Shown in pieces: positions 22,512-34,625 of a DNA stretch of 64,000 bases; position 1 is the first letter of the stretch, and the number at the start of each line of letters is the position of its first letter. The DNA lies in the NCBI GenBank assembly GCA_947311845.1, contig CAMZMU010000096.1, positions 17,771,833 through 17,835,832 on the forward strand, read 5' to 3'. Position numbers and translations under genes: made by a program. This DNA is from Poa pratensis. Taxonomy: Eukaryota > Streptophyta > Magnoliopsida > Poales > Poaceae. A model generated the notes under the pieces. That model was not told the DNA's origin. It did not search any database and was given only the letters and a program-made list of their open reading frames with translations.

Positions 22512-24207
22512 ACTGTCTTTAGCGTATTAATTATGTTTATGAACTAAATTTGGGCTATCTTAGATACTGTAAAAACGGAAATATTTATCTTATATTCTAT
22601 AACAACTATCCTAAATATTATGGTATTTAAAACAATTGGATGGTACATAGTCTAAAAAACATTATCAATCACCAATTAACTTCAAGTCATCTCACAATTA
22701 ATATTTTTAATTGCACCATGAAACTCTTGCCAATAACTTATTATCGCTCTTTGCAACATCCTCATATTACCCAATTTAGGTCAATTATTTGATCTGCGAG
22801 ACTTAACTCTCTCCTGAACCCACTATTCAATCCAACAATTATATGCTCATGCTCACTTGTATTTTGCATGTGATGAAACATGACAACGCTAGTATGGACA
22901 ACATTGTTATGGCATTTTCATCGTTCATAATTTCTTCTACATGTTTGCAACTTCCAATGGTGTCTCCTAGATTAGAAACCAAATAAAATTTCTTGCAATA
23001 AAAAATCACAAAGAAAATCAAATAAAAAGTATTTAACCACATCATAGGATACCATGGAACTCATCAGATATAATTTTTTTCTCCAAAAGTTTGTACTCAA
23101 AGAAATTTTTATGTACAGTCGAGTATGATTTTTAGAAGTACTTTCTTAGATTTATAATTCTCATAAGTAAAAAGGCTATATCTATAGGAAATTTGCAACA
23201 TAAAATTATATAATGACTTTGGAATTATTTTCAACAAATATGGTAGCAGATTTTTTCTATTAGAAAATAAAGTTTAACCGGTGACCTCTTTTAGGAACCC
23301 ATTTGGCTGGTTTTCATAGTTTGGCTTAATCTTTCAAGCTATAAAAATTGTTGGATGATGTTCATATGTAACGTTTGCTCATGATATATTTCGGTGTGAT
23401 GAGTTAGCGTTATATTATTAAAATTTATACACTTTAGGAAGATATATTGCATGTACAATTATCATGATATATTGACCATGATTTTCTTAAGTACAACCAT
23501 GCATGGAAATTTTTTGACTCGTGATTTTTAAAGCAAAAGTATGTTTATATGTTGGTTTTGATCTTCTTTACCAATATTTAAAAAATAATAATGTTTATGA
23601 TCTACTCACAAAAAAAGGGTTTGCCAGATTGATGTTTGTCCACATGTTTTGCTTTTACTCTCGCATGTCTATCTTTCCCCACCATATTGTGCATGTCTAC
23701 CACATACTTCGATTTCAATGTCGACTTCTCATATTCTCACTACATCGGATCCGGATTCAGTTATTTTCTTCTAATTTTTAGGTTCGTGATCTCATACACG
23801 AGAGAAAGAGCCATGCCATCAAGAAACTCGCTCTGTACTTGATGGCATACAATATTATTATGTCTCCTATCTCTATATACTATTGATCTTATTCAATCTT
23901 AAGAGTTGGTATGATGCTGCTAGGTCAGAATATTATAGTGCTACATGTTTATTTTCATGATTAAGGCTTTTCCACATCTGATCACCGAATTTTCTTTTCA
24001 CTAAAAAGGAAACCGTTTCGATTCCTGATAACCTATGTTCACCCTCCACAACAGAGATAGCCTGAATCTCCCAAATTTATTTTTGGTATTTTTATTACTG
24101 TGTTCTTCATGATAATTTCTTGGAGTTGGGACAGTGTCATACAAAACAAACCTATTGGTTCCTTCTAATTCGTGATGTTTTTGCCATGGTTCAGATTTTA
24201 TCGGGCA
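22512..24207. other. AT-rich Helitron interior, no gene
   Basis: No open frame longer than about 90 codons and none resembling a protein family. No captured exon recognised. Confidence 0.6.
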
Positions 24208-24212
24208 GTGGT

Positions 24213-24845
24213 TGTCGTGTCCGAAGTCACGAAGATCGGAGGTCGAGAGACCCCCTTTTAGAGATTCGGCGAGGGGCGCAAGGAGGATCTAGGCGAGCGA
24301 GTGAGCGATGCGGAAAGTAGAACACACGGGCAATTTACACAGGTTCGGGCCGCATGGAAGCGTAATACCCTACTCCTGCATGACTGGATATACGGTGGTG
24401 ATATGCGCATCCGGGCTACAAAGAAGCGTTCCCGGGCACTCTCTCCCTCTCTCTGGTGGATTCTCCTAATCTGATCTATCTTGCTAACTTGTGTTCCAAT
24501 CTGCCCCCTTTTCCCCCACCTGGTCCTCCTTTTATATGACTAAGGGGATACCACAAAGGTTAGGTGGGGAGCCTGCAGCCTATCACGTGGGTGATCGAGG
24601 TCGCTGACACCTTTTCTCCGGTTGTCCTTCTTTACTCAGCTGACACGCTTTCTTCGCCTCCTTGGCTATCCTTGACGTTACCGGGGTCCTCGAGAGTCAG
24701 GCTTCACGGGTCTTCTTCCTTCAGCCTTCACGGTGCCTGGTTCGCGGGGGGCACCTCCCTCCATTGGGTATGGTTGTCACGAACGGGTAACGATGTGGTG
24801 CACGCGAGGAGGATCACGGGGACCCCTAGTTCCCGGGATATGACA
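24213..24845 (-). repeat. 3' LTR of the 24-32 kb Gypsy element
   Basis: 633 bp, from TGTCGTG to ATGACA. Pairs with 31674-32312. Confidence 0.9.
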
Positions 24846-25216
24846 GTAGCCCCCGGGCACGACCTCGACCAAACCGCGATCGAGGTTGTGCCCTTTCTCG
24901 GGCGTGACCGCAGCGCCACGTGTCTGGGGCTTTTCTTTGACTTAGAAGGGAGAGAAAAAGGGCTTTCTTCCCCAACCTTATCTCAAATCTTCCCGTTGCC
25001 TTCGGTCTTCTAGTCCTCCAAGTCCCCTACCAACGAACTCCGGCACGCTGCGGTAATCTCGACCTCGATCTGGACATGGCTTCTCCTTCCTCAACTCAGT
25101 AGGGTGGCAGCGGCAACAGATCTAGGGCGAATCCCTCTCCTGCCCCTGCTCGTTCACAGGTTCTGATCCCCAATGAGTCTGCGGCAGATGCAATCTGCGA
25201 GGAAGCTCGGCGCCTA

Positions 25217-28200
25217 GTGGCTTCTGGCCACAATGAGTGGGGGGAAACACCTCTTCTTCCTCAGGGCAGTACGCAAGCTGGGGGATTGGATATCCCCATC
25301 TTTATGAAGTTCTTGGCGATGGGCTTGGTGCCGCCGTTCTCAGATTTCTTTGTGGCCGTCATGGAGGCCTACGGACTCCGCCTCCTCCATCTGCATCCGA
25401 ATGCAATCTTGAATCTATCAATTTTCGCGTATTCATGCGAGTGCTTCATTGGGATTCATCCGTCGGTGGCTCTATTCCGGCACTTCTTCACCCCCTGCAT
25501 TTGCGTTACTTTCGACTTTCGCAGTGGTGCCTCCGTTGGGTTCCCCAAGCTTCGGTTGATGAGAGATTAGGGGAACTGGCGTCAGGACTGGTGCCTCGTA
25601 AAGGTGCCAGCTTTGCACCCGTGCCTCGAGGTTCCAGCTAGCCGCCCGCGAGCTGCTCCTTGCTTTACTGCTTTGAGTCCTCGCGAAGGGGATTTCCCAG
25701 CTGTCATGGATAGATTTCTGGTGCTTCAACGGAAGGTATTGACGGGGTCGGACATCGTGTCCCACTTTATTCGCCTCAGGATTACGCCATTGCAGAAGAG
25801 ATCCCGAATTATGTGGAATTACCGGACACTATCCACCGATCCAATTCGGCTCACTTCCGAGAACCTATCTGAAGACGAGGTCTCAACTAGGGTCTTCAAT
25901 CTCTCAGGTGCTCGCTGATACGTCTCAAACGTATCTATCATTTCTGATGTTCCATGTTGATATTATACCAATTGTTACATATTTTATATACACTTCATAG
26001 CATTTTTATGCATTTTCTGTGACTGACCTATTAACAAGATGCCACAGTGCCAGTTCCTGTTTTCTGCTGTTTTTGTATTCCAGAAAAGCTAGTCTGGAAA
26101 TATTCTCAGAATTGGACGAAACTTGGACAGAACCTCCTATTTTTCTAGCACGTACACGAAGTCCAAAGGAGAGACGGAGGGGAGCCACGAGGCAGCCACA
26201 CCATGGGGCCGCGTGGCCCCCCTGCCGCGCCGTGGGGTGGTGTGGGGCCCACGTGCGTCTCCAGCCGCCGCCCTTTCGCCTATTTATTCCTCCCGACGCG
26301 AAAACCCTAAATACCCGAGCCATTATCCACGAAAAGTTCCAGAGACGCCGCCGCCGTCAACCCTAGCTCGGGAGGGTTCAGAAGCTCTTCCTGGCACCCT
26401 GCCGGAGAGGGGAATCATCACCGGAGGGCTCTACATCAACATGCCTGCCTCCGGAGTGATGCGTGAGTAGTTCATCCTTAGACTACGGGTCCATGGCAGT
26501 AGCTAGATGGTTGTATCTCCACTTTATGCTATCATGTTTAGATCTTGTGAGCTGCCTATCATGATCAAGATCATCTTATTGTAATACTACATGTTGTGTT
26601 TGCTGGGATCCGATGAATATTGAATACTATGTCAAGTTGATTATCAATCTATCTTATATGTTATTTATGATCTTGCATGCTTTCCGTTACTAGTAGATGT
26701 TTTGGCCAAGTAGATGCTTGTAACTCCAAGAGTGAGTATTTATGCTAGATAGTGGGTTCATGCCTCCGGTAATCTGGGAGAGTGACAATAACTTCTAAGA
26801 TTGTGGATGTGCTGTTGCCACTAGGGATAAAATAACCGATGCTTAGCTTAAGGGTGCGCCGTTAGGTATAATGCATTTGTTTACATTACGCACATTACTT
26901 AATGCGATTATCCGTTGCTTGCAACTTAATACCAACGGGAACTCGGATGACAACCTGGCGGTGGATTATTAGTCATAGACGTTGTTGGATAATGGTCTAT
27001 GTATTTTGTCGTAATACCCACATGAATATCATAGTAATCATCATGTCATATATATGCATTGTCATGCGCTCACTATTTTGTCAATTGCCCAGCTGTAATT
27101 TGTTCACCCAGCATGTTAGTTATCTTTTATGGAGAGACACCACTAGTGAACTGTGGACCCCGATCCATTCTTTTACACTGATAATACAACCAACTGCAAA
27201 CATTGTTCCTTTTCATTCTCTGCAATTTACTACTGTTTTCCACACCATACGTTTAATCCTTTGTTTTCAGCAAGCCGGTGAGATTGACAACCTCACTGTT
27301 TCATTGGGGGCAAAGTAGTTTGATTGTGTTGTGTGCAGATTCCACGTTGGTGATCGAGTAAACGGCGCCACCAACAACCTTCAGAAGTGATTTCTTGCTC
27401 CTACTGGTCGATTAAACCTTGGTTTCATACTGATGGAAACTGCTGCTACATTGCTTCATACCTTCCTCTCGGGGTCTCCCAACGAACGTGTGATCCACAC
27501 AATCACTCGCATTTCTGCTTGGCCCGCGAACGTGGTACCCATCTTTGCGGAAAAGCACCTGGGCTCCCTTCAAGCTTCACTGCCTTCGTTTACTGCCCAA
27601 GGCGTGGCAGGTTTTGAGGATGACGAACCCAGTGTTCTGCCAGTAAACTCGGGGAAGAGGAAGACACCAAGGTAAGATATTGCCCCTGAAATCCACTAAT
27701 CGCATTTGATAACTGCTCTGACATTGTCGCTTTGCTCGTTTTCAGGGAGAGCTCAGGGGTCCTCCTGCCAAGAAGCGCCACAAAGGTAGCTGTTCCCGGG
27801 ATCCTGTGATGGTTCAGAGCAACAAAGAATGTTCTTCATTTGTTCCTTCCTCATCTGTATCCGGGGTGGTTCGTGGCTGCCTTCCCATTGTTCAAATGTC
27901 TGACAGCCCGGTGAGGGGTATACAGGGTTATGATCGTGCTCAAACATCCTCGGCTGATAACAGGGCAGCTTGCTCCTTTCCTCAGCCCGGGTTCTCGAGT
28001 GAGCCTCTTGGTCTTGATGTTTTCTCTAGAGTGATCAGAGAGATTCAGAGCTTTGAGGCCGAGTACTCCACCAAGGTTCAGACACTCGCTTTCCGGGAGC
28101 ACGAGCTAGGAGTTCAAAGAGCTCGAGAGCGTCTTGATCTTCTTCAGAGGAAAGAGCAAATCCAGGCTCGCGAGGAGGACTTGAAGCGAAGGGAAGATGA

Positions 28201-29149
28201 GCTTCGTTCCGAGAGGGATGCCATAGCTGCTTCCCAATCGACCGCTGCTATTGACAGGTTGACTTCAGCTATCGCATCTTAGGAGGCTATCATTGCTTCC
28301 CTTCGTGATGAAGTGGAAGCAGCAAAGTCATCCAAATCCCTTGCCGAAGCTAAGATGGGTTAGCTGGCCACTCGAGTCAACAACTATCAAGCTTCCACGA
28401 CAGAGAGTGCTCAGAGGAGTGCTGCCTTGGAGGTTGACCTACGAGTCCAAAGGGATGTGGCGAGCGAGCTGGAAGAACGCCTGAAGGCGTGCGTGGCGAA
28501 ACTAGGAGCTGCCGAGAAGCTGGCCCAATCGCTGAAGGCTGATCACGATTCCCGGCCTCGTTAGTTGGACGCTGCTCTAAACATAGTCGTTGAGCTAGAA
28601 GGTCAATTGGCCTCTAGATCCACTGATAATTAAGCTCTCTCTGCTACCCTTCAGGAATCTCGAAAGCTGGATGACGAATGGGTTGCTAGGATCCACGCTG
28701 CTGTATCTGAAGCCCAAGATGGTCTGCATGCTCTTGGAATACCTCGACCCGATGAACCGTTGTCTTCCCGGGCCCCATCCCGTGAAGCTGTGGCTAAGGC
28801 CGTCGAATGTCTTGGCGCCAACCTTCACGAGGTGAAGAAGATCCAGAGCTCCAAGCTTCACACTGAGGTCCTTGTCGGCATTCGATCAGCCTTGTCTGAT
28901 GCCCTTTCCGTGATCTACTTCCACAATCTCGGCGCCAATCTTCATGTTGCTCTTACTGGGATAGAGTCCGCAGCTGGTAGGTTGGCCGCCGTCACTCACG
29001 TCTCCGGGATAGTTGATCAGCTCACCAACCGATATCTCCCAGCGGCTGACCCAGAAGATCAAGATGATGATTCTTCGTCAGATGGTAGATCTGGGCATTC
29101 TTCTCAAGATCATGATGGCTCCACTGAAGACTCTGATAACTCCAACTGA
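25217..29149 (+). pseudogene. Antisense ORF of the Gypsy element (putative gypsy-type 'Transposase_28' protein)
   Basis: Plus-strand coding region opposite to gag. The first part (GGLDIPIFMKFLAMGLVPPF, FFVAVMEAYGLRLLHLHPNA, CECFIGIHPSVALFRHFF) matches the plant domain annotated as 'putative gypsy-type transposon' (PF04195 by memory). It is broken by a solo LTR (25916-27505). Across the restored junction the frame continues as ISAWPANVVPIFAEKHLG. A GT-AG intron seems to lie at about 27672-27746. The C-terminal half (27806-29149) is a long charged coiled coil (EIQSFEAEYSTKVQTL, REDELRSERDAIA) ending in an acidic tail. Several in-frame stops show decay. Tat-lineage Gypsy elements carry antisense ORFs of this kind. 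Confidence 0.65.
25916..27505 (+). mobile_element. Solo LTR (Sabrina/WHAM-like), 1590 bp
   Basis: It starts TGATACGTCTCAAACG and ends CCACACAATCA. Flanks are CTCGC at 25911-25915 and 27506-27510, a perfect duplication. It is a diverged relative of the LTRs at 36020 and 43007, and includes their 'gatgccacagtgccagttcc' segment (26039-26058). No internal region or second LTR is present. Confidence 0.85.
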
Positions 29150-29436
29150 GGAAGGGGTTCATCATTCATGCGTTCCCTGTCTTGCTTTCAAGCATCTTTC
29201 CTGCAACATGTGACAGCTTTTGATAACCAAACAACTTAGTGATTAGCTTATCATGCATGCCTAGAAATGAATTCTTATGTATACAATGATCATATAGCGC
29301 CTCTCGCAGTCAGTTGTTGACGAAAACAAGCTCTATCCATTCCAGGCTAAAAGCCCCAACGTTCAAACAAAGCTTTTAGAGTTAGCATTTCCAAAAAAGC
29401 GTTTTCTCCGAACCAGTCTATTCTCACAAGTTATAA

Positions 29437-30010
29437 CCCGTGGAGGGACGGACCCTTCCCACTTTACATACATGGCGGAATGGATCCAGACCCACCTCAT
29501 CTGTGGAGGGACGGACCCTTCCCGCTTATACGTGCAATGTTTGTGGCGGAACGGATCCAGACCCACTATCACACCTATGGAGGGACGGACCCTTCCCACT
29601 TAACATACGTGGCGGAACGGATCCAGACCCACCTCATCTGCGGAGGGACGGACCCTTCCCGCTTAACATACATGGCGGAACGGATCTAGACCCACCTCAT
29701 CTGCGGAGGGACGGACCCTTCCCGCTTAACATACGTGCAATGTTTGTGGTGGAACGGATCCAGACCCACTATCACACCTGTGGAGGGACGAACCCTTCCC
29801 ACTTAACATACGTGGCGGGACAGATCCAGACCCACCTCATCTGCGGAGGGACGGACCCTTCCCGCTTAACATACGTGCAATGTTTGTGGCGAAACGGATC
29901 CAGACCCACTATCACACCTGTGGAGGGACGGATCCTTCCCACTTAACATACGTGGCGGAATGGATCCAGACCCACCTCATCTGCGGAGGGACGGACCCTT
30001 CCCGCTTCCA
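29437..30010. repeat. Minisatellite of alternating 63-bp and about 77-bp units
   Basis: Each unit begins GGAGGGACGGACCCTTCCC. Short units end with GACCCACCTCATCTG; long units contain an extra TGCAATGTTTGTGG and end ACTATCACACC. The two types mostly alternate, giving a higher-order repeat of about 140 bp with nine units in all. The array lies between the antisense ORF and gag, where pol would be expected. The plus strand is open through it, but the repeat structure explains that. Confidence 0.85.
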
Positions 30011-30324
30011 CCGTTCACGGGTGTGACCCCGGATACGGACTGTTCCGGGCATATCCCGCAAACAGGTTTTCATTACCTTAGATTTGAAGACGTAGGCATG
30101 GAACGACTTGTAGTACTGGGAACTCATTCTTCCGCCGAACCTGACATCAGCACCAAGTCTAACCCCTAATCTGCCCTCTGACCAAGCTGTGTAGGGCCTG
30201 TTCACCCTTTAACCCAAGATTCCCCTTACTGTGTGAGTTGCTTACGCCCGGATAAACTGACCCATCTTCCGTCATACTTTCCCGGGGGTATGCTACTCCC
30301 AGGAATCAATCCCGCGAACAGATC

Positions 30325-31113
30325 TCATCTCTCTTCTTTGATTAGACACTTCTCTATCATCTGCCACAGCTCTTCTTGGGAATCCACTGACCGGGTCACC
30401 AACTTTTCCCTGACTTTCTGGTTTCGAACATTGGCTTTGAAAGACAGTATCACCATCGCGTCCCTAGCCCTGGGAACGCGGCTCAATTTGGCTTTGAAAC
30501 GACGAACGTAATCTCTCAGCCTTTCCCCTGGCCACTGGACCAAATGGTATAGCCTCTCATAGGTGCAGCTTTGCTCTCGGTGGTCCCGGAAAGCTGAGAG
30601 GAATTTGGCCCTGAGATCCGACCACGAACTCACTGAAGCACCTGGGAGCCTGGTCACCCATGTAGCAGCGCGCCCATCGAGCGCGAACGGAAGGTAGTTC
30701 ATCACCGTCAGCTCGTTTCCCCCGATCAGACTGATCTTTGCCATAAAGACTCGCAGGAAATCTTCAGGGTCAGTAGTGCCGTCGTAAGCTTTACGAAAAC
30801 CGTAGTGATACTGGTGGCACTGCATCGGCCTCCGCATCCAAGGAACCAAGGCTGCCCACTCACAACAGTCATTCAGCCCTTCGCCCGTGACCTCTTCTTC
30901 TCCCCATTCAAGCTCTTGGACAGGGAAATTTTGCATCAGAGCTACCAATCGGTCAAGCTGTGCCACCCAGAACTGGAGTTGTGGTGACATCAAGGCGGGA
31001 TCCGGAGGGTGCTGTAAGAGAATTCTTGCCGCTGCGACTGCCTCTTGAGGATCCTTGACCCCAAACAGTGACTGGACCTCTTCTAGATCTGACTCGCTGG
31101 GAGGTTTTTCCAT
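30325..31113 (-). CDS. gag: Gypsy gag (capsid) ORF
   Basis: Intact 262-codon frame starting 560 bases downstream of the 5' LTR. The retrotransposon gag domain is clear: FRKAYDGTTDPEDFLRVFMA, ALDGRAATWVTRLPGASVSS, WSDLRAKFLSAFRDH, GERLRDYVRRFKAKLSRVP. It forms the particle in which reverse transcription takes place. The frame ends at 30325 without a zinc knuckle or protease; the downstream sequence is the minisatellite region. The element would need pol in trans. Confidence 0.85.
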   Translation of the reverse strand: MEKPPSESDLEEVQSLFGVKDPQEAVAAARILLQHPPDPALMSPQLQFWVAQLDRLVALMQNFPVQELEWGEEEVTGEGLNDCCEWAALVPWMRRPMQCHQYHYGFRKAYDGTTDPEDFLRVFMAKISLIGGNELTVMNYLPFALDGRAATWVTRLPGASVSSWSDLRAKFLSAFRDHREQSCTYERLYHLVQWPGERLRDYVRRFKAKLSRVPRARDAMVILSFKANVRNQKVREKLVTRSVDSQEELWQMIEKCLIKEER

Positions 31114-31673
31114 TTCCCTCCTCCGATGTGTGCTACCCTTTCTAAACTTAGCAATGACTGGGAGTGTCTGTTAGGGATCACTACTGCTGTTCCCCTGTTT
31201 ACAAAGCCTCTGGCCGACAGCCCCACTGAGTAGCCCGAGATCTCGTCTTTCTGCTTTGTCTTGCCGGTGAAAAATCCAGCCTGAGGGGAGTCTGAGGTGA
31301 GGTTAACTTACAGTGGGATTCAGAGAACAATCGTCGGGTCGTTCACTTCGTGTTGGTTGCTGAGCCCCCGAGCTTGAACGGGCCACGATCTCGGTACTCG
31401 GCACTGAGCCAGCAACCGAATCAGCCCCAAGGCTGTCCAGGGATCCGCAGGTTGAGGTTAAGGCGAGCATGTTGCATGATGGCTCGCAGCAGGGCCCGCA
31501 GATCCCGAGGGTACGGCCTGCGAGGTCGTTGTGGATTGTGCCTCAACCAAGCTTGCCTTCCTCGTCGAAGAACCTGAGATCTCCACCTCCTACGGCTGGA
31601 AGAGATCCGCCTGACTTGCACCCGCCCGACGGGACTCGCCAGAACGCTTGCGGCCCCTACCTGGCGGGCCAGA

Positions 31674-32312
31674 TGTCATGTCCGAAGTCACGAAGACCGG
31701 AGGTCGAGAGACCCCCTTTTAGAGATTCGGCGAGGGGCGCAAGGAGGATCTAGGCGAGCGAGTGAGCGATGCGGAAAGTAGAACACACGGGCAATTTACA
31801 CAGGTTCGGGCCGCATGGAAGCGTAATACCCTACTCCTGCATGACTGGATATACGGTGGTGATATGCGTATCCGGGCTACAAAGAAGCGTTCCCGGGCAC
31901 TCTCTCCCTCTCTCTGGAGGATTCTCCCGATCTGATCTATCTTGCTAACTTGTGTTCCAATCTACCCCCTTTTTCCCCACATGGTCCTCCTTTTATATGA
32001 CTAAGGGGATACCACAAAGGTTAGGTGGGGAGCCTGCAGCCTATCACGTGGGTGATCGAGGCCGCTGACACCTTTTCTCCGGTTGTCCTTCTTTACTCAG
32101 CTGACACGCTTTCTTCGCCTCCTTGGCTGTCACTATCCTTGACGTTTCCGGGGTCCTCGAGAGTCAGGCTTCACGGGTCTTCTTCCTTCAGCCTTCACGG
32201 TGCCTGGTTCGCGGGGGGCACCTCCCTCCATTGGGTACGGTTGTCACGAACGGGTAATGCTGCGGTGCATGCGAGGAGGATCACGGGGACCCCTAGTTCC
32301 CGGGATATGACA
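31674..32312 (-). repeat. 5' LTR of the 24-32 kb Gypsy element
   Basis: 639 bp, from TGTCATG to ATGACA. It carries TATAAAA on the minus strand at 31991-31997, a good candidate for the LTR promoter. The sequence following the LTR on the minus strand (TCTGGCCCGCCAGG from 31673) contains the presumed primer binding site. Confidence 0.9.
31991..31997 (-). promoter_or_regulatory. TATA box in the 5' LTR
   Basis: TATAAAA followed by GGAGG on the minus strand. The same motif is present in the other LTR at 24530-24536. Confidence 0.55.
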
Positions 32313-32317
32313 GTGGT

Positions 32318-33356
32318 CCATGTAGCCAATGGTTCTTGTCGCTTGTCATATATTGTTTTAATAATCCAACGTCAGGTTTTGCGCCATATGTATATAATTA
32401 AATATGATTCGATGCTCCTGTCGATAGAGAGCCAATAGTTTTAACTTTATCAATCTCGAAACTCCTTGACTCAAGTCGTGAATGGATGACATATATAAAT
32501 GGTGATACTATGCTCGTGAGTATATTTACCAAAGAATTCTTATACAACTTTCTCTCCTTTTCTCTGTCTCTCTCCATTACTTGTCTTTTCTTATCGTGAC
32601 ATGATAATGATGGAACCAAATAATTCAACATGTTATATACACTATAGATCAATCTCTGGTGAATATAGAGGCCAGGTTTCATTCCCTTTTTTGAAAAGAA
32701 TATACTTCCAATCATGCTTTTGCGTTCCTATGTTGGTAAATACCCAGTGGCACTGAAATAAATCGATTATGCCATCTTTATGTAGATTGTGTGTTGCGCT
32801 ATACAGAAATTAAGAGATGAGTAGTAAAAAAAAGATAGAAACCTCTCACATGCTCCAAGCTTTTGGATGTGTGCGTGACACAAACCTTGGATTAATCTCA
32901 CACACTCCCTCCGTCCGCGAATAAGTGTACTTCTACCTTTTGTGGAAAGTCAATCTTATTAAAGTTTGACTAACTTTTTAGGGAAATGTACCAACATTTA
33001 TGACACTAAATCGGTATCGCTAGATTCGTCTTGAAATGAAGTTTCAAAATATACCAATTTGATATCATATATGTTGATACGTTTTTCTATAAAATTGGTC
33101 AAATTTTAAAAAATTTAACTTAGTACAAAACCTATATGTACACTTATTCGAGGGAGTAGCTGTGAAAGAAGCATGATTAGAGGGCCGGCTGGCCGGCCAG
33201 CAAAGTCATCAAGGCCAGCAGTTGCACCGTAGGCGAAGAGAAGTCCATCCATACTAAAATCTTATCGGGAAGCACATGTACAGAGCCAGGTTAACAATGT
33301 TGATGCGGATCACCGCAACGGCCGGACGCCCGAGTCCTATCAGGATACATCGCTAT
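32318..33356. other. Helitron interior between the Gypsy and CACTA insertions
   Basis: AT-rich non-coding DNA with one Stowaway MITE (32904-33158). Nothing else recognised. Confidence 0.5.
32904..33158. mobile_element. Stowaway-type MITE, about 255 bp
   Basis: Left end CTCCCTCCGTCCGCGAATAA then GTGTAC. The right end is its inverted match GTACACTTATTCG then AGGGAG, with TA at the border. Interior contains short inverted homologies (ttgactaactttttaggg) and no ORF. Confidence 0.75.
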
Positions 33357-33375
33357 CACTACGGGAAAGCGTTCA

Positions 33376-33481
33376 TACGCCGACGGCCAAATGTCGGGGC
33401 CGTCGGCGTATGTCTTGGGATGGACCGAACTGTTAAACAGCCGTGGTTCGAACGGACGTCTAACGTCAGGCCGTCGGCGTA
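33376..33481. repeat. CACTA left subterminal repeats
   Basis: TACGCCGACGGC at 33376-33387, and its inverse GCCGTCGGCGTA at 33399-33410 and 33470-33481. In CACTA elements such motifs are the transposase binding sites. The first two form an inverted pair. Confidence 0.75.
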
Positions 33482-33499
33482 CCGAAAAATTAAACGCGG

Positions 33500-33567
33500 C
33501 CAAGAGGATTCGACCCTGGGACGCGCCCAATATACAGCTGCGTCTATACCAACTCAGCTATGATTCG
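33500..33567 (-). pseudogene. tRNA-like segment inside the CACTA element
   Basis: The minus strand has TAGCTGAGTTGG (33549-33560), a good A-box, and GGGTCGAATCC (33506-33516), a B-box with one mismatch. Spacing is in the tRNA range. A convincing cloverleaf with acceptor stem was not obtained, so this is a degenerate tRNA or tRNA-derived (SINE-like) piece. Confidence 0.4.
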
Positions 33568-33825
33568 ATGATGTACGCTTCCGAGACAAATTTTATTTAT
33601 ACTTATACTATTTCGGTCTACATGAGAATAACCGGTCAAATGAACAAGATGCTTTAAAATATTATTTCTTGGGGTGCTATCATATGTTGCACCCAATATG
33701 ACTTGCATTTACGCAATTTAAATTACTTTCAAAAAATCAACATAAACGAGCTGCTTCACAAAAATGCCGGTTCCGACGCTCCGAAAATGAGAAGTCAACT
33801 TTTCGTGTAAAAAAATGCAACCTTC

Positions 33826-33952
33826 CTTCGGCACTTCACAAAAAATGAGATGGGGCCATTTTGCACAATATTTTTTGTACTTGGTTCACAAAAAAGTCAT
33901 TTTGACACTTAAAAAATGGAGAATGATATTTATAAAAATAATTTGAAAAATC
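33826..33952 (-). repeat. Inverted copy of part of the CACTA internal repeat
   Basis: The stretch with TTTTTTGTACTTGGTTCACA and AAAAAATGGAGAATGATATT is the reverse complement of 34779-34880 in the first direct copy, with scattered mismatches. The pair could form a long imperfect stem. Confidence 0.5.
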
Positions 33953-34625
33953 AAGAGCAAACTATGTAGCACCTATAGTTCAATTTTCCCCCGCTTCTAG
34001 CTGAATCGGTAGCATCTTGTCTTTTTCCAAAGTCATGCATAAAAAGATTTCCACATATACACACATGGTAGTTGCAAAATCACCCATCTAATTGTCACAA
34101 AGATTAATCCATATTTGATAGTTAATCCCCAAGTATTAGAGATTTTCTTGATTTCTATCTAATTTCATCTATTTAAATCCCCACTTTTTTCCAGTGGTCT
34201 AGGTTTCGCCGAAGCGGAAACTAGATGGTTCCATACCATATGTATACAAGCGTGTTAGGTGTTGTAGAGGGCCAAGATCCTACTCTGATATGTGACTGGC
34301 TTCACCGGCATCATTTTCTCTGTTCATGACTTATAGCTTGAAACTCCCACTTCGGACGAAAGTGGGGAATCATTGCAAGAGTTTGGGTGGATCTTGGTTT
34401 TGGGTCTTCCTATGGCCTAACCTAACACAACCAAGAAAAAACTTCCACACATGCACACCCTCTCGGCATCGGTCAAGGTGGTAGACGTTGAAGTTTTTCA
34501 AAAAATTCAAAGAAAGTGAAAAAATACCTAAAAAATGAAATCCTTTGGCATGGTGTCCTTTTATGTGTAACAGTTGCTATGGAAAATGATAAACTTGATT
34601 TTTTACAAGATTTACGAAAAAATAA

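Larger units (their letters stand above)
24213..32312 (-). mobile_element. Gypsy element with LTRs, gag and an opposing ORF; pol missing
   Basis: LTRs are 24213-24845 and 31674-32312, starting TGTCRTGTCCGAAG and ending GGGATATGACA. Flanks are GTGGT at 24208-24212 and GTGGT at 32313-32317, a perfect 5-bp duplication. Gag lies on the minus strand next to the right-hand LTR, so transcription runs leftward. The left part of the interior encodes a protein on the opposite strand. No protease, RT, RNase H or integrase was found. By eye the LTRs differ at roughly 18 positions in about 630, so the insertion is older than the element at 36020-44326. Confidence 0.88.

Noticed and set aside
27370..27383. 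Earlier end (CCTTCA) for the solo LTR
   Set aside because: The following bases do not match the CTCGC left flank; the end at 27505 gives a perfect duplication and homology to the LTR at 36020 continues to that point.
29440..29946. 168-codon plus-strand ORF
   Set aside because: It runs through the minisatellite; openness comes from the repeated unit and the translation is a low-complexity repeat.
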